Part shown: positions 39,493-49,136 of the stretch, one piece after another
Position numbering within the stretch: position 1 is the first letter of the stretch
Layout of the letters: every line of letters begins with the position of its first letter
Assembly (NCBI GenBank): GCA_003030745.1
Contig: PYVG01000001.1
Location: forward strand, 1 to 64,000
Length of the DNA stretch: 64,000 nucleotides
Direction: 5' to 3'
From: Pseudidiomarina aestuarii
Lineage (GTDB): Bacteria > Pseudomonadota > Gammaproteobacteria > Enterobacterales > Alteromonadaceae
The notes under the pieces: generated by a model
The model's input: only the letters and a program-made list of their open reading frames with translations
What the model was told of the DNA's origin: nothing
Databases searched by the model: none
Translations under genes and position numbers: made by a program

Positions 39493-40779
39493 TTACTGCT
39501 GGGCGGCGTAGTCAACCACCCAGTTGATGTAGAGTTCTGTACCCGTTTTCAGCGCTGCTTCATCGGCGAAGAAGAACGGTGAGTGGTTGCTCGGCGCTTC
39601 GGCTGGATTTTGCCCTTCTGGCGTAATACCGAGGAATACAAACAGTCCCGGTGTTTCAAGTGCGTAGAAGCTAAAATCTTCCGCACCGGTCACCAATGGA
39701 TTCACCTTCACGTTTTCCGCACCCGCTACTTTCTCAATGGTCGGCAACATCATCCGCGTTAATTCCGGGTTGTTCACGGTGACCGGATAGCCTTCGTCAA
39801 TATGTACGTGCGCTTCTGCACCACTGGCAGCAGCTGTGTGTTCCGCAGTGCGTTTTAAATCGGCGAAGATCTGTTGGCGGTTATCCATATCAAAGTTACG
39901 GATTGTTCCTTCCAGATAAACTTCATCAGGAATGATGTTGTTGCGCACGCCACCTTCGACAATACCGAAGCTCAATACTGCTGGCGCTTTGGTGATATCA
40001 ATTTGACGGCTAACAATACTCTGGGTGTTGGCAATGATTTGGCCTGCGGCAACAATCGGGTCGACTCCACCCCACGGGCGCGAACCATGAGTTTGGCGAC
40101 CTTTGATGTTGATTTCGAAGCGGTCCGATGATGCCATTAATGGACCTTCGCGATAGCCAATGGTGCCGGTATTGCCTGCCGACCAGACATGAATCCCAAA
40201 TACAGCTTCCGGCTTAGCATCAGCAAATAAACCTTCTTCCAGCATGAGTTCTGCACCGCCCTCTTCACCAACTGGCGCACCCTCTTCAGCGGGTTGGAAA
40301 ATGAACATAACAGAGCCGGCTAGGTCATCCTGCATTGCTACTAATTGCTCGGCAGCTCCCATTAACATCGCGATGTGCAAGTCGTGTCCACACGCATGCA
40401 TGACACCGACTTCTTCACCACGATATTCGGACACTGCGGTTGATTTGAACGGCACATCTGTTTTTTCAACTACGGGTAGTGCATCCATGTCAGCACGTAA
40501 CGCAACCAGAGGCCCAGGCTTGCCGCCTTTCAAAATCGCCACGACGCCGGTGTGAGCGACTCCGGTTTGTACCTCTAACCCCAAACTTTCCAAGTGTTCC
40601 GCGACTTTTGCGGAAGTACGAAATTCGCGGTTACTGAGTTCTGGATGTTCATGAAAATCGCGGCGCCATTCGATCACTTTCTGTTCGAGTTCAGCGGAAA
40701 TGGTAACAGGCTCTTGCGCCTGAGCCGGAAGTGAGAGACCCGCGATGAGACTCGCAGTAACAAGTGACAATCGAAACAT
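39493..40779 (-). CDS. Exported M20-family amidohydrolase (hippurate hydrolase-like)
   Basis: A 428-residue metallopeptidase of the M20D group, with a signal peptide (LVTASLIAGLSLPAQAQ). Metal and active-site motifs are present: ACGHDLHIAMLMG, the Glu pair in QPAEEGAPVGEEGG, and the His of GIHVWS. Family members remove N-acyl groups from amino acids or cleave dipeptides. The preferred start is ATG 40779, which places the signal peptide at the N-terminus and follows CGAGGTG; an in-frame ATG at 40818 would add 13 residues. It converges on the czcA terminator. Confidence 0.88.
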   Translation of the reverse strand: MFRLSLVTASLIAGLSLPAQAQEPVTISAELEQKVIEWRRDFHEHPELSNREFRTSAKVAEHLESLGLEVQTGVAHTGVVAILKGGKPGPLVALRADMDALPVVEKTDVPFKSTAVSEYRGEEVGVMHACGHDLHIAMLMGAAEQLVAMQDDLAGSVMFIFQPAEEGAPVGEEGGAELMLEEGLFADAKPEAVFGIHVWSAGNTGTIGYREGPLMASSDRFEINIKGRQTHGSRPWGGVDPIVAAGQIIANTQSIVSRQIDITKAPAVLSFGIVEGGVRNNIIPDEVYLEGTIRNFDMDNRQQIFADLKRTAEHTAAASGAEAHVHIDEGYPVTVNNPELTRMMLPTIEKVAGAENVKVNPLVTGAEDFSFYALETPGLFVFLGITPEGQNPAEAPSNHSPFFFADEAALKTGTELYINWVVDYAAQQ

Positions 40780-40853
40780 GAAACACCTCGTTGTGATGGA
40801 GTTAGGGTGATATCGCAAGAAGTCAGTATGGCAAGGGGCGCAGAAATCGGCAA

Positions 40854-41504
40854 CTATTCGTCAGTCGGGTCTGTTTGGAGCGGATCAGGTAGTTCGCTGA
40901 ATAAACCATAGTTAGGCAAAGGGGCTTTGATAGAAAACGATTCTCCGGCGTAATCGAACTGAAGTTGCCAAGCATGCAAGTGCAGATAGTCGGCTACTTC
41001 GCCGCCATAACGTGTATCACCGCAAATAGGCGCGCCAATACTTTTCAGCGCAACCCGCAGTTGATGCGTTTTACCAGTTTCCGGATGCAGTACGTAATAT
41101 CGGTAGCCCGGTTTGAGGGAATAGCTGAAAAAGCGTGTGACCGCAGGATTCTCTTGCGTGTGCAATAAACGCCAGTTGCCGCGTCTTGCATTCGCCATGT
41201 CACCTTTAATCAAACCCTGCTTCTTGTTCGGTTTCCCCGCCGCAATGGCTAGGTAAGTTTTGCGGATAGCCCGGCGAGCAAATAGCTCTGAGAGGGCTGC
41301 TGCTGAAGCGCTAGAGCGGGCAACAAGTAATGCGCCTGAGGTCGGTGTATCCAGTCGGTGTACGGGAAATAACGTCTCGTTCAATTGCTCGGCGAGTTGG
41401 GTAACAATGCCAGCCTCGTGATCATTGGCGTGCATGGGTGCACCCGCTGGCTTATTCAGGATATAAAAGTCAGGATGGCGAAAGACTAGGGATAACTCAC
41501 GCAT
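40854..41504 (-). CDS. RluA-family RNA pseudouridine synthase
   Basis: A 216-residue pseudouridine synthase without an S4 domain. The catalytic aspartate lies in FPVHRLDTPTSGALLVA, with YLAIAAGK and the tract PETGKTHQLRVALKSIGAPICGDTRYG as further family motifs. It resembles the small RluA-like proteins (TIGR01621 type); the RNA target is not readable. ATG 41504 gives the expected N-terminus (LVFRHPDFYILNKPAG); the upstream ATG at 41585 would run through the trmH promoter. It is divergent from trmH over 52 bases. Confidence 0.87.
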   Translation of the reverse strand: MRELSLVFRHPDFYILNKPAGAPMHANDHEAGIVTQLAEQLNETLFPVHRLDTPTSGALLVARSSASAAALSELFARRAIRKTYLAIAAGKPNKKQGLIKGDMANARRGNWRLLHTQENPAVTRFFSYSLKPGYRYYVLHPETGKTHQLRVALKSIGAPICGDTRYGGEVADYLHLHAWQLQFDYAGESFSIKAPLPNYGLFSELPDPLQTDPTDE

Positions 41505-41556
41505 ATCGTTATACTTCCCTGATAAATAGATCATGACAGAAAGGAACCTGCACCCT

Positions 41557-42246
41557 ATGTCACCTGAGCGCCTTGCGCGAATCAATCAATTACTGGATGC
41601 TCGCCAGCCCGATCTTACACTGTGTCTGGAAAGTGTGCACAAAAACCACAATTTATCGGCTGTGATCCGCACTGCTGATGCGGTCGGTATCCATGAAATT
41701 CATGCGGTATGGTACGACAAGCGAGGCAAGTTATCTCGTGGGACTGCCGTGGGCAGTCAAAAATGGGTCAAGGTAAACCACTACACTGAGCTTGCCACCG
41801 CAATTGAGGCGTTAAAAGCACTGAAAATGCAGGTCCTAGTAACGAATTTATCGGAAAATGCAGTCGATTTCCGTGCTATTGACTACACCAAGCCTACCGC
41901 CATTATCATGGGCCAAGAGCGCTTTGGTGTGACAGCAGAGGCACTCGCGTTGGCCGACCAAGAAATTGTGATCCCAATGGTGGGTATGGCGGAGTCGTTG
42001 AATGTTTCTGTAGCGGCATCCATTGTGCTGTATGAAGCACAACGACAGCGCGTAAATGCGGGTCTTTATGAGCAACCGCGGCTCGCCGAATCGGAGCGCC
42101 AACGCGTTCTGTTTGAGGGCGGTCATCCGCTTTTTGCACGCATTTGTAAGCAACGTAACATTCCTTATCCAGCCATTGCGGAAGACGGCCAAATTGTTGC
42201 CGACGAGGCGTGGTGGCGGCTCATGCGAACGGGGCAGTCGGCATGA
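41557..42246 (+). CDS. trmH: tRNA (Gm18) 2'-O-methyltransferase TrmH
   Basis: A 229-residue SPOUT methyltransferase, the same length as E. coli TrmH with this start. The N-terminus (MSPERLARINQLLDARQPDL) and the motif LESVHKNHNLSAVIRTADA match TrmH closely; IMGQERFGVTAEAL and VGMAESLNVSVAASI form the knotted SAM site. It methylates G18 of tRNA. An in-frame ATG at 41533 is less likely. Its stop overlaps the recG start by four bases. In enterics this gene follows spoT. Confidence 0.95.
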   Translation: MSPERLARINQLLDARQPDLTLCLESVHKNHNLSAVIRTADAVGIHEIHAVWYDKRGKLSRGTAVGSQKWVKVNHYTELATAIEALKALKMQVLVTNLSENAVDFRAIDYTKPTAIIMGQERFGVTAEALALADQEIVIPMVGMAESLNVSVAASIVLYEAQRQRVNAGLYEQPRLAESERQRVLFEGGHPLFARICKQRNIPYPAIAEDGQIVADEAWWRLMRTGQSA

Positions 42247-44327
42247 ACGGCGCATTGCACCGTATTCCACTCAACACGCTCAAAGGTGTTGGTCCCAAGC
42301 TGCAAGAGCGCTTAGCTAAGCTCGGGCTGGAATCGGTGCAAGATGTGCTGCTGCATCTGCCGCTGCGCTATGAAGATCGCTCCCGCATTTATCCTATTGC
42401 AGCACTACAAACGGGAACCGCAGCGACCGTGATTGCTGAGGTGATCAAGGCTGAGGTGCTGTATGGCAAGCGCCGCATGCTGCGCGTACGAGTAAAAGAT
42501 GCGAGCGCGGTGCTGAATCTGGTGTTTTTTCAATTCAGCGCAGCGCAACTGAAACAGTTTGAGCAGGGTACTCGCTTGCAATTGTTTGGCGAAGCGCGGC
42601 GCGGTATCAATGGGTTGGACATGATCCACCCAGAATACAAAGTGCTTGCGGCTGACGCAGTGGCTCCCGAATTTGCGGAAGAGTCGTTGACGCCTGTCTA
42701 CCCAATGACTGAGGGTGTGCAGCAAGCCACGTTACGCAAACTCAGTGAGCAAGCGTTGAGTTATCTGAATCCCACGGCATTAGAAGAACTATTGCCGTCA
42801 GCACTACAACCGGAGGGGATGTCGCTCGAAGCGGCGATTCGCACGCTACATCGCCCACCGTTAGATGCCAGTCTCGAACAACTACAGGCAGGTACACATC
42901 CTGCACAGACGCGCTTAGCAACCGAAGAATTACTGGCTCATCAACTGAGCCTGCTCAAGTTGCGAGCGTTGAAACAATCCCATCAAGCCCGCAGCTTGAT
43001 CCCCAATGTTGCGCTACAACAGCGCTTTTTGAGTCAACTCCCGTTCGAGCCCACGGCAGCACAAAGACGCGTTGTGCAAGAAATACAGCAGGATTTAGCG
43101 GCGGATATTCCCATGATGCGCTTGGTACAAGGTGATGTCGGTTCGGGTAAAACGTTGGTTGCTGCGCTAAGTGCGTTGACCGTGATTGGACAGGGTTATC
43201 AAGTGGCACTCATGGCGCCCACTGAAATACTCGCCGAGCAACATGCGCTCACTTTCCGGCAGTGGCTGGAGCCGCTTGGGATTGGAGTCGGCTGGTTAGC
43301 CGGTAAGCAAAAAGCCAAAGAGCGACAAGAGAATTTAGCGGCGATCAAAGCCGGCCAAGTGCAGTTTGTAGTGGGTACGCATGCGTTGTTTCAAACTGAG
43401 GTCAACTATCATAATTTGGCGCTGGTGATCATTGATGAACAGCATCGCTTCGGTGTGCATCAGCGGCTTGAACTGCGCCAAAAAGGCGTCGACCAAGGTT
43501 ATCAACCGCATCAACTGATCATGACCGCAACACCTATCCCCCGCACGCTAGCAATGACTGCCTATGCCGATCTGTCGACCTCAGTAATTGACGAATTGCC
43601 GCCGGGGCGGACGCCAGTTACTACAGTGGCGATACCCGATACGCGTCGTGACCAAGTGATCCAACGAGTGCATCAAGTGTGTAAAGAAGAGGGCCGCCAA
43701 GCCTATTGGGTTTGTACGCTGATTGAAGAATCCGAAGCATTGCAGTGCCAAGCCGCAGAAGATACTGCATCGCAACTGGCGGAAGCGCTCCCAGACTTGC
43801 GGATTGGGCTGGTTCATGGGCGGCTGAAAAGTACCGAAAAAGAAGCTGTGATGACAGCCTTTAAAGGGCATGAGCTCGATTTGCTCGTCGCCACAACAGT
43901 CATAGAAGTGGGTGTTGATGTACCCAATGCGAGCTTGATGATTATCGAAAATCCAGAACGTCTCGGGTTAGCGCAGCTTCATCAATTGCGAGGGCGAGTC
44001 GGACGCGGAGCAGTGGCGAGTCACTGCGTGTTGTTGTACCACGCGCCGCTGTCGAAGACTGCCACCCAACGTCTGAGCGTGTTGCGAGATAGCAATGACG
44101 GCTTTGTGATAGCGCAGCGAGATCTAGAGTTGCGTGGTCCGGGTGAGTTGCTTGGTCAGAAGCAAACCGGTTTAACTGATATGAAAGTGGCTGATTTATT
44201 GAAACACAGCCATTTATTGAACGATGTACAGGCGCTTGCACAGCAAATTTGGCAAGACTACCCGCAGACAGCAGACGCATTGATTCAGCGCTGGCTCCCG
44301 CGGCGCGATCACTACGCCCAAGCGTAA
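42243..44327 (+). CDS. recG: ATP-dependent DNA helicase RecG
   Basis: A 694-residue helicase (E. coli 693). An N-terminal wedge/OB region (LNTLKGVGPKLQERLAKLGL) precedes the SF2 motor with Walker A GDVGSGKT, DEQH in IIDEQHRFGV, MTATPIPRTLAM and the C-terminal QLRGRVGRG. RecG regresses stalled forks and unwinds R- and D-loops. ATG 42243 overlaps the trmH stop (ATGA), so it is translationally coupled; the N-terminus then aligns with family length. The following spacer leads into ubiE. Confidence 0.97.
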   Translation: MNGALHRIPLNTLKGVGPKLQERLAKLGLESVQDVLLHLPLRYEDRSRIYPIAALQTGTAATVIAEVIKAEVLYGKRRMLRVRVKDASAVLNLVFFQFSAAQLKQFEQGTRLQLFGEARRGINGLDMIHPEYKVLAADAVAPEFAEESLTPVYPMTEGVQQATLRKLSEQALSYLNPTALEELLPSALQPEGMSLEAAIRTLHRPPLDASLEQLQAGTHPAQTRLATEELLAHQLSLLKLRALKQSHQARSLIPNVALQQRFLSQLPFEPTAAQRRVVQEIQQDLAADIPMMRLVQGDVGSGKTLVAALSALTVIGQGYQVALMAPTEILAEQHALTFRQWLEPLGIGVGWLAGKQKAKERQENLAAIKAGQVQFVVGTHALFQTEVNYHNLALVIIDEQHRFGVHQRLELRQKGVDQGYQPHQLIMTATPIPRTLAMTAYADLSTSVIDELPPGRTPVTTVAIPDTRRDQVIQRVHQVCKEEGRQAYWVCTLIEESEALQCQAAEDTASQLAEALPDLRIGLVHGRLKSTEKEAVMTAFKGHELDLLVATTVIEVGVDVPNASLMIIENPERLGLAQLHQLRGRVGRGAVASHCVLLYHAPLSKTATQRLSVLRDSNDGFVIAQRDLELRGPGELLGQKQTGLTDMKVADLLKHSHLLNDVQALAQQIWQDYPQTADALIQRWLPRRDHYAQA

Positions 44328-44381
44328 AAATGCAGTACACTACCAAGCAATTCTCGACGCAGTAAAGATGAAGGCATCCGT

Positions 44382-45134
44382 ATGAGCAAGTCCAAAGACA
44401 CCATCGACTTCGGTTACCAGCAGGTCGACAAAGAGGCCAAACAAGGCTTAGTCGCTAACGTATTCAATTCGGTGGCGAAAAAATATGACGTGATGAATGA
44501 TGTCATGTCATTTGGCATTCATCGGTTGTGGAAGCGCTATACCATTGACTGCAGTGGTGTTCGCAGCGGCATGAAGGTACTCGATTTGGCTGGTGGTACC
44601 GGTGATTTAACCGCGCAATTTTCTCGCCGCGTAGGTCCCACGGGTGAAGTGGTGTTGGCAGATATCAATGAAGCCATGCTCGAAGTTGGGAAAGACAAGC
44701 TGCGTAATTTGGGCATTGTTAGTAACGTGAGTTATCAGCAAGCCAACGCTGAAGAGCTCCCGTTTGAAGATGATACCTTCGACATTATTACCATTGCCTT
44801 TGGTCTGCGGAATGTCACTGATAAGCAAAAGGCGTTGGAATCCATGCATCGCGTGTTGAAGCCGGGTGGTCGTTTGTTGGTGCTAGAGTTTTCCAAGCCA
44901 GAACCGCCGATGCTGTCACAGATGTATGATTTCTACTCCTTCAATATCCTCCCCAAAATGGGTCAAGTGATTGCTGGCGATGCTGAAAGCTATCAGTATC
45001 TAGCTGAGTCCATACGCATGCATCCTGATCAAGAAACATTGAAGGGGATGATGGAAACCGCGGGCTATGAGAACGTGACTTATACCAACTTGACGGGCGG
45101 CATTGTTGCCTTGCACCGAGGATTTAAATTCTAA
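44382..45134 (+). CDS. ubiE: Ubiquinone/menaquinone biosynthesis methyltransferase UbiE
   Basis: A 250-residue SAM methyltransferase (E. coli 251). It has [38 protein letters not shown], the SAM loop [12 protein letters not shown], and [13 protein letters not shown] with LEFSKP. It carries out C-methylation of the quinone ring (demethylmenaquinone or 2-octaprenyl-6-methoxy-1,4-benzoquinol). Its stop shares one base with the ubiJ start (TAATG). It is the first gene of a long ubi-tat operon, 54 bases after recG. Confidence 0.97.
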   Translation: MSKSKDTIDFGYQQVDKEAKQGLVANVFNSVAKKYDVMNDVMSFGIHRLWKRYTIDCSGVRSGMKVLDLAGGTGDLTAQFSRRVGPTGEVVLADINEAMLEVGKDKLRNLGIVSNVSYQQANAEELPFEDDTFDIITIAFGLRNVTDKQKALESMHRVLKPGGRLLVLEFSKPEPPMLSQMYDFYSFNILPKMGQVIAGDAESYQYLAESIRMHPDQETLKGMMETAGYENVTYTNLTGGIVALHRGFKF

Positions 45135-45739
45135 TGTTGTGGACCGTGTTACCCACTAGCGCTGCTGAAGCTCTGCTCAATCATATTCTGCAATTGGATG
45201 CTGCTACACCAAGCCGTCTTGCGCCATTGGTGGGCAAACGCCTGCGGGTAACCTTGAAAGAATTTGGTGCACCACTCACGGTCACCGTAACCAGCGATGG
45301 TTTTAATTTAAGTTGGGTCGATTCGGATCCAGTCGAGTGTCATATCGTCACGCGTCTGGCTGTGCTTCCCGAATTGCGTGATAGCGCCAACATTACGCGG
45401 TTGATTAAGGCCGATGCTCTGGATATCGAGGGCGACCCCATGCTCGCGCAAGCGCTGAGCAAAGCAGTGACCGAATTGGATGTAGATTGGCCGGAAGTAC
45501 TCTCACAACGCATTGGCGATGTACCTGCGCAAATGCTGCTGCAATTTTGGCAGCGCAGTGAGAGCTGGTTACAGCAGTTCCACGCCGATCAAAAGCAGTG
45601 GGTACGCGACGCTATTATTGAAGAAAAGCAGTTAGCACCGAGTCGCACCGAATTTGAGATATTTCGTGCGGATGTCCAGCAGTTGCGTGCGCAACTGGAC
45701 CGGCTGGAACGCTCACTTAAACAGTTACAACGGGGTTAG
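45134..45739 (+). CDS. ubiJ: Ubiquinone biosynthesis accessory factor UbiJ
   Basis: A 201-residue SCP2-domain protein: an N-terminal lipid-binding SCP2 fold (to about 110) and a C-terminal helical, coiled-coil tail (RADVQQLRAQLDRLERSLKQL). UbiJ binds quinone lipids and joins the soluble Ubi complex needed for aerobic ubiquinone synthesis. Placement between ubiE and ubiB, with start overlapping ubiE and three bases before ubiB, secures the identity despite weak sequence motifs. Confidence 0.93.
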   Translation: MLWTVLPTSAAEALLNHILQLDAATPSRLAPLVGKRLRVTLKEFGAPLTVTVTSDGFNLSWVDSDPVECHIVTRLAVLPELRDSANITRLIKADALDIEGDPMLAQALSKAVTELDVDWPEVLSQRIGDVPAQMLLQFWQRSESWLQQFHADQKQWVRDAIIEEKQLAPSRTEFEIFRADVQQLRAQLDRLERSLKQLQRG

Positions 45740-45742
45740 GCA

Positions 45743-47389
45743 ATGCGAATTCAACGGTTGTATCTCATTACCAAAACCTTTTTAAGTTATGGTTTAGACC
45801 AACTGATTCCTGCGAAGTGGCTCCCTTGGTCGATCCGCGTTTTGCGTTATTTGTTGTTCTGGATGCCGAATCGGCACCGTGACAAATCAGCTGGCGTGCG
45901 ATTACGTCTCGCATTGGAGTCATTGGGACCGGTTTGGATTAAGTTTGGCCAAATGCTGTCGACCCGTCGTGACTTGCTAGATCCTGAAATCGCCAATGAG
46001 TTGGCGAAGCTGCAAGATAAAGTAAAACCTTTCCCTGGTGAGCAGGCCCAAGCGTTGATTGAACGTGCACTGGATATTCAATCCATCCACGATGAATTTG
46101 ATAACTTCGTGGTCACGCCGCTGGCTTCGGCATCGATTGCTCAAGTACACACGGCAACTTTGAAACATGGGCCCGATGCTGGGCAAGACATTGTCATCAA
46201 AGTTATCCGACCGGATATTCGCAAGGCGATTGATGCTGATTTAAAACTGATGGATACATTGGCGTCGGTGTTAGCCAAGCACTTACCCGATGGGCGCCGA
46301 CTGAAGCCACGTGAAGTGGTGAAGGAATATCGAAAAACACTTCTCGACGAGCTCGATCTACTGCGCGAAGCAGCCAATGCAATGCAACTGCGCCGCAACT
46401 TCGAAGATTCAGACCTACTTTATATTCCAACGGTGTATAGCGATTACTCGCGTTTATCCGTCATGGTGATGGAGCGCATCGACGGTATTCCAGTGAGCGA
46501 TGTCGAGACGCTGCATGCCCTTGGAGTAAATATGCAATTGCTGGCTGAGCGTGGCGTTGAAGTATTCTTCACGCAAGTGTTTCGTGACAGCTTCTTCCAT
46601 GCCGACATGCACCCCGGCAATATTTTTGTCAGTCGTGAGAATCCAGATGACCCGAAATATCTCGGTATCGACTTCGGTATTGTGGGTACATTGAATCGCG
46701 AAGATAAACGCTATTTGGCAGAAAACTTTCTCGCATTTTTCAATCGTGACTACCGCAAAGTGGCGGAGCTACATGTTGATTCCGGCTGGGTACCTGCGCA
46801 CATTAATATTGAAGAGTTTGAATCGGCGATACGCACGGTTTGCGAACCGATTTTCAATAAGCCGCTGGCAGATATCTCATTCGGTCATGTGCTGGTGAAC
46901 CTATTCAATACGGCGCGCCGCTTTGAGATGGAAGTGCAGCCGCAGTTAGTGCTGCTGCAAAAAACGTTGCTGTATGTTGAAGGCTTAGGGCGTACTTTGT
47001 ATCCACAATTGGATTTATGGAAAACCGCTAAGCCATTCCTCGAGCGCTGGATGAAAGAACAGTTAGGTTGGCGTGCCGTGTTGCGTTCGGTCAAAGAGAA
47101 CGCGCCATTCTGGGCCGAAAAATTGCCAGAAATGCCGACTTTGTTGTACGACTATTTGCGCACGCAGCGTGAGCAGCAACAGTGGCAACGTTCTGCATTA
47201 GCTGAGTTTCAGGCCCATCAGCAACGTTTTGCCCAGCGGGTATGGTACGGTGCCATTACTGCCGCATTGATCGTTAGCACGAGCCTATTTTACGCAACCG
47301 AGCAGAGTCCTTGGTTAACAGGATGCAGTGCACTTGCGCTAGTATTCAGTGGTATACTCGGCTGGCAGCGCGGGCGACGTTCCCGTTAA
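45743..47389 (+). CDS. ubiB: UbiB atypical kinase-like protein (quinone biosynthesis)
   Basis: A 548-residue ABC1/ADCK protein (E. coli 546). It shows the KxGQ motif in [16 protein letters not shown], the A-rich loop [26 protein letters not shown] and the DFG-like GIDFGIVG, with two C-terminal transmembrane helices (about 500-543). UbiB is an ATPase required for ubiquinone synthesis, thought to release lipid intermediates from the membrane. It follows ubiJ by three bases and precedes tatA. Confidence 0.96.
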   Translation: MRIQRLYLITKTFLSYGLDQLIPAKWLPWSIRVLRYLLFWMPNRHRDKSAGVRLRLALESLGPVWIKFGQMLSTRRDLLDPEIANELAKLQDKVKPFPGEQAQALIERALDIQSIHDEFDNFVVTPLASASIAQVHTATLKHGPDAGQDIVIKVIRPDIRKAIDADLKLMDTLASVLAKHLPDGRRLKPREVVKEYRKTLLDELDLLREAANAMQLRRNFEDSDLLYIPTVYSDYSRLSVMVMERIDGIPVSDVETLHALGVNMQLLAERGVEVFFTQVFRDSFFHADMHPGNIFVSRENPDDPKYLGIDFGIVGTLNREDKRYLAENFLAFFNRDYRKVAELHVDSGWVPAHINIEEFESAIRTVCEPIFNKPLADISFGHVLVNLFNTARRFEMEVQPQLVLLQKTLLYVEGLGRTLYPQLDLWKTAKPFLERWMKEQLGWRAVLRSVKENAPFWAEKLPEMPTLLYDYLRTQREQQQWQRSALAEFQAHQQRFAQRVWYGAITAALIVSTSLFYATEQSPWLTGCSALALVFSGILGWQRGRRSR

Positions 47390-47422
47390 CCAGCAACATA
47401 TAAACCGAATTGAGAACAAGTT

Positions 47423-47611
47423 ATGGCACCTAGTATTTGGCAATTACTGATCGTTTTGGTCATTATCGTGCTGATTTTTGGCACCAAACGTTTGCGCAAC
47501 ATCGGCAGTGATCTTGGCTCCGCGGTAAAAGGTTTCAAGAAATCGTCAACTGACGATGAGCAAGACCAAAGCGCAAAGAAAGAACTTCCGGAAGACCGCA
47601 AGGATAATTAA
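47423..47611 (+). CDS. tatA: Twin-arginine translocase subunit TatA
   Basis: A 62-residue protein: an N-terminal helix ([21 protein letters not shown]), the FG hinge, an amphipathic helix ([16 protein letters not shown]) and a short charged tail ([15 protein letters not shown]). It oligomerises to form the Tat pore. It is shorter than E. coli TatA (89) because of the tail. It starts 33 bases after ubiB and three bases before tatB. Confidence 0.96.
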   Translation: MAPSIWQLLIVLVIIVLIFGTKRLRNIGSDLGSAVKGFKKSSTDDEQDQSAKKELPEDRKDN

Positions 47612-47614
47612 GCA

Positions 47615-47929
47615 ATGTTTGATATCGGCTTCTGGGAGCTGATCCTCATTGCGGTCATCGGGCTCATCGTGTTGGGCCCGGAACGACTTCCCCATGCATT
47701 GCGTGCTATGCAGCGTGCCGTCTCTGGCGTGCGGTCTTACAGTACCCGCATGCAAGCCGAGCTCAATCATGAATTGAGAATCAAAGAACTTCATGATCAT
47801 CTGAAACAAGCTGAGCAAGGTGACCTCGAAAAATTATCACCTGAATTACAGCGCTCGATAGCTGAATTGCAGCAGGCGGCATCACAAGTGCAACGTCCCT
47901 ACGCTAAGAAGCCTGATTCCGATGAGTAA
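47615..47929 (+). CDS. tatB: Twin-arginine translocase subunit TatB
   Basis: A 104-residue protein: one N-terminal helix ([21 protein letters not shown]; the LGPERLP hinge distinguishes TatB from TatA), then an amphipathic helix and a long charged tail. TatB forms the receptor complex with TatC. It is shorter than E. coli TatB (171) at the C-terminus. Its end overlaps tatC by eight bases. Confidence 0.95.
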   Translation: MFDIGFWELILIAVIGLIVLGPERLPHALRAMQRAVSGVRSYSTRMQAELNHELRIKELHDHLKQAEQGDLEKLSPELQRSIAELQQAASQVQRPYAKKPDSDE

Positions 47930-48653
47930 TTCGCCACTCCTCGACCATTTACTGGAACTCCGCAAGCGACTCTTGCGTGGACTCCTGATCGTGCTCGCGG
48001 TATTTCTAGCACTTGCCGCCTTTGCCAATGATTTGTACTCAGCCGTTGCTGCACCCATGTTGGCAAGTTTGCCGCAGGGCTCAAGTATGATCGCAACTGA
48101 CGTTGCAACGCCGTTTTTCACGCCTTTTAAACTCGCTTTAGTCGCCGCCATTGTACTGTCGGCGCCGCTGTTGCTTTGGCAAGTATGGGCGTTTATCGCA
48201 CCGGGCTTGTATCGCCGCGAAAAGCGCTTAGTGCTGCCGCTGATGCTCAGCAGTACGCTGCTATTTTATGCTGGTATCGCCTTTGCCTACTTTATTGTGC
48301 TGCCGCTGGCCCTGAATTTTTTAGCTGGCGCTGCGCCTGAAGGCGTACAAGTGGCCACCGATATCGCGCGTTATTTAGACTTCGTACTCGCTATTTTCTT
48401 AGCGTTTGGCATTGCTTTTGAGACACCCGTTGCAATCATTTTGCTCTGTTGGAGTGGGGTAACCAGTGTTCAGGCGTTGCGTCAAAAGCGTCCTTATGTC
48501 ATTGTCGGAGCATTTGTTGTGGGGATGTTCTTAACACCCCCTGATGTAATCTCCCAAACACTTTTAGCGATTCCAATGTGGTTGCTTTTTGAACTTGGAG
48601 TCGTGATCGCTGGTCTATATCAGCGTCCACAACCAAATGCAGAACAGGATTAA
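47922..48653 (+). CDS. tatC: Twin-arginine translocase subunit TatC
   Basis: A 243-residue six-helix membrane protein. The N-terminal [19 protein letters not shown] matches the TatC signature (HLxELRxR), and [17 protein letters not shown] with [18 protein letters not shown] is family-typical. It binds twin-arginine signal peptides. It overlaps tatB and is followed after six bases by an exported protein of unknown function, not by tatD directly. Confidence 0.96.
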   Translation: MSNSPLLDHLLELRKRLLRGLLIVLAVFLALAAFANDLYSAVAAPMLASLPQGSSMIATDVATPFFTPFKLALVAAIVLSAPLLLWQVWAFIAPGLYRREKRLVLPLMLSSTLLFYAGIAFAYFIVLPLALNFLAGAAPEGVQVATDIARYLDFVLAIFLAFGIAFETPVAIILLCWSGVTSVQALRQKRPYVIVGAFVVGMFLTPPDVISQTLLAIPMWLLFELGVVIAGLYQRPQPNAEQD

Positions 48654-48659
48654 GACATC

Positions 48660-49136
48660 ATGGTAAAACGTGTATCACTCAGCAGCGTAATTGGCAGTAC
48701 TGCTGTGGCAGCTTGCTTCACTGTTGCAGCGCAAGCGCAAAGCGTGAGTTCTGAACAGTTAGCTGTGTGCGCGCAAATCGAAAACCCGTTACAGCGGCTC
48801 GTTTGTTTTGACAAACTGGCAGCTGGAGACCAGGTTAGTGCAACAGAACAGCAAACTGCTACACGAACTCCTGAAGACCGCTTCGGTAAAGAATACAAAG
48901 AAGAGAATCGCGTTGAAGATGACATGATGTACGTGTCTATTGCGGAGAAGTCTCAAGATCCATATGGTCGCTGGATTATTGTGTTGACCAATGGGCAAAA
49001 ATGGAAGCAAATGGACAGTACGTCCTATCAAATGCCGAACGATGCGGAGTACTTTATTGAACGCGGTGTGTTAAATAGCTTCTATTTAGGGCGTACCGAC
49101 ATCAACAAACGTATTCGTGTTCAACGCGCTGACTAA
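48660..49136 (+). CDS. Exported protein of unknown function between tatC and tatD
   Basis: A 158-residue protein with a signal peptide (VIGSTAVAACFTVAAQAQ) and one likely disulfide pair: Cys at about 39 and 52 in LAVCAQIENPLQRLVCFDKLA. That Cys-x12-Cys-FDK block recurs near the N-terminus of several periplasmic proteins, including TagO/VasI-like ones. The remainder is a small beta-rich domain (WIIVLTNGQKWKQMDS). I cannot assign a function. It sits in the tat operon, overlaps the tatD start by one base, and may be a Sec or Tat client. Confidence 0.75.
   Translation: MVKRVSLSSVIGSTAVAACFTVAAQAQSVSSEQLAVCAQIENPLQRLVCFDKLAAGDQVSATEQQTATRTPEDRFGKEYKEENRVEDDMMYVSIAEKSQDPYGRWIIVLTNGQKWKQMDSTSYQMPNDAEYFIERGVLNSFYLGRTDINKRIRVQRAD

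Noticed and set aside
41848..42270. A 140-codon minus-strand frame opposite trmH and the recG start
   Set aside because: It has no recognisable domain and lies wholly across two well-supported overlapping genes.
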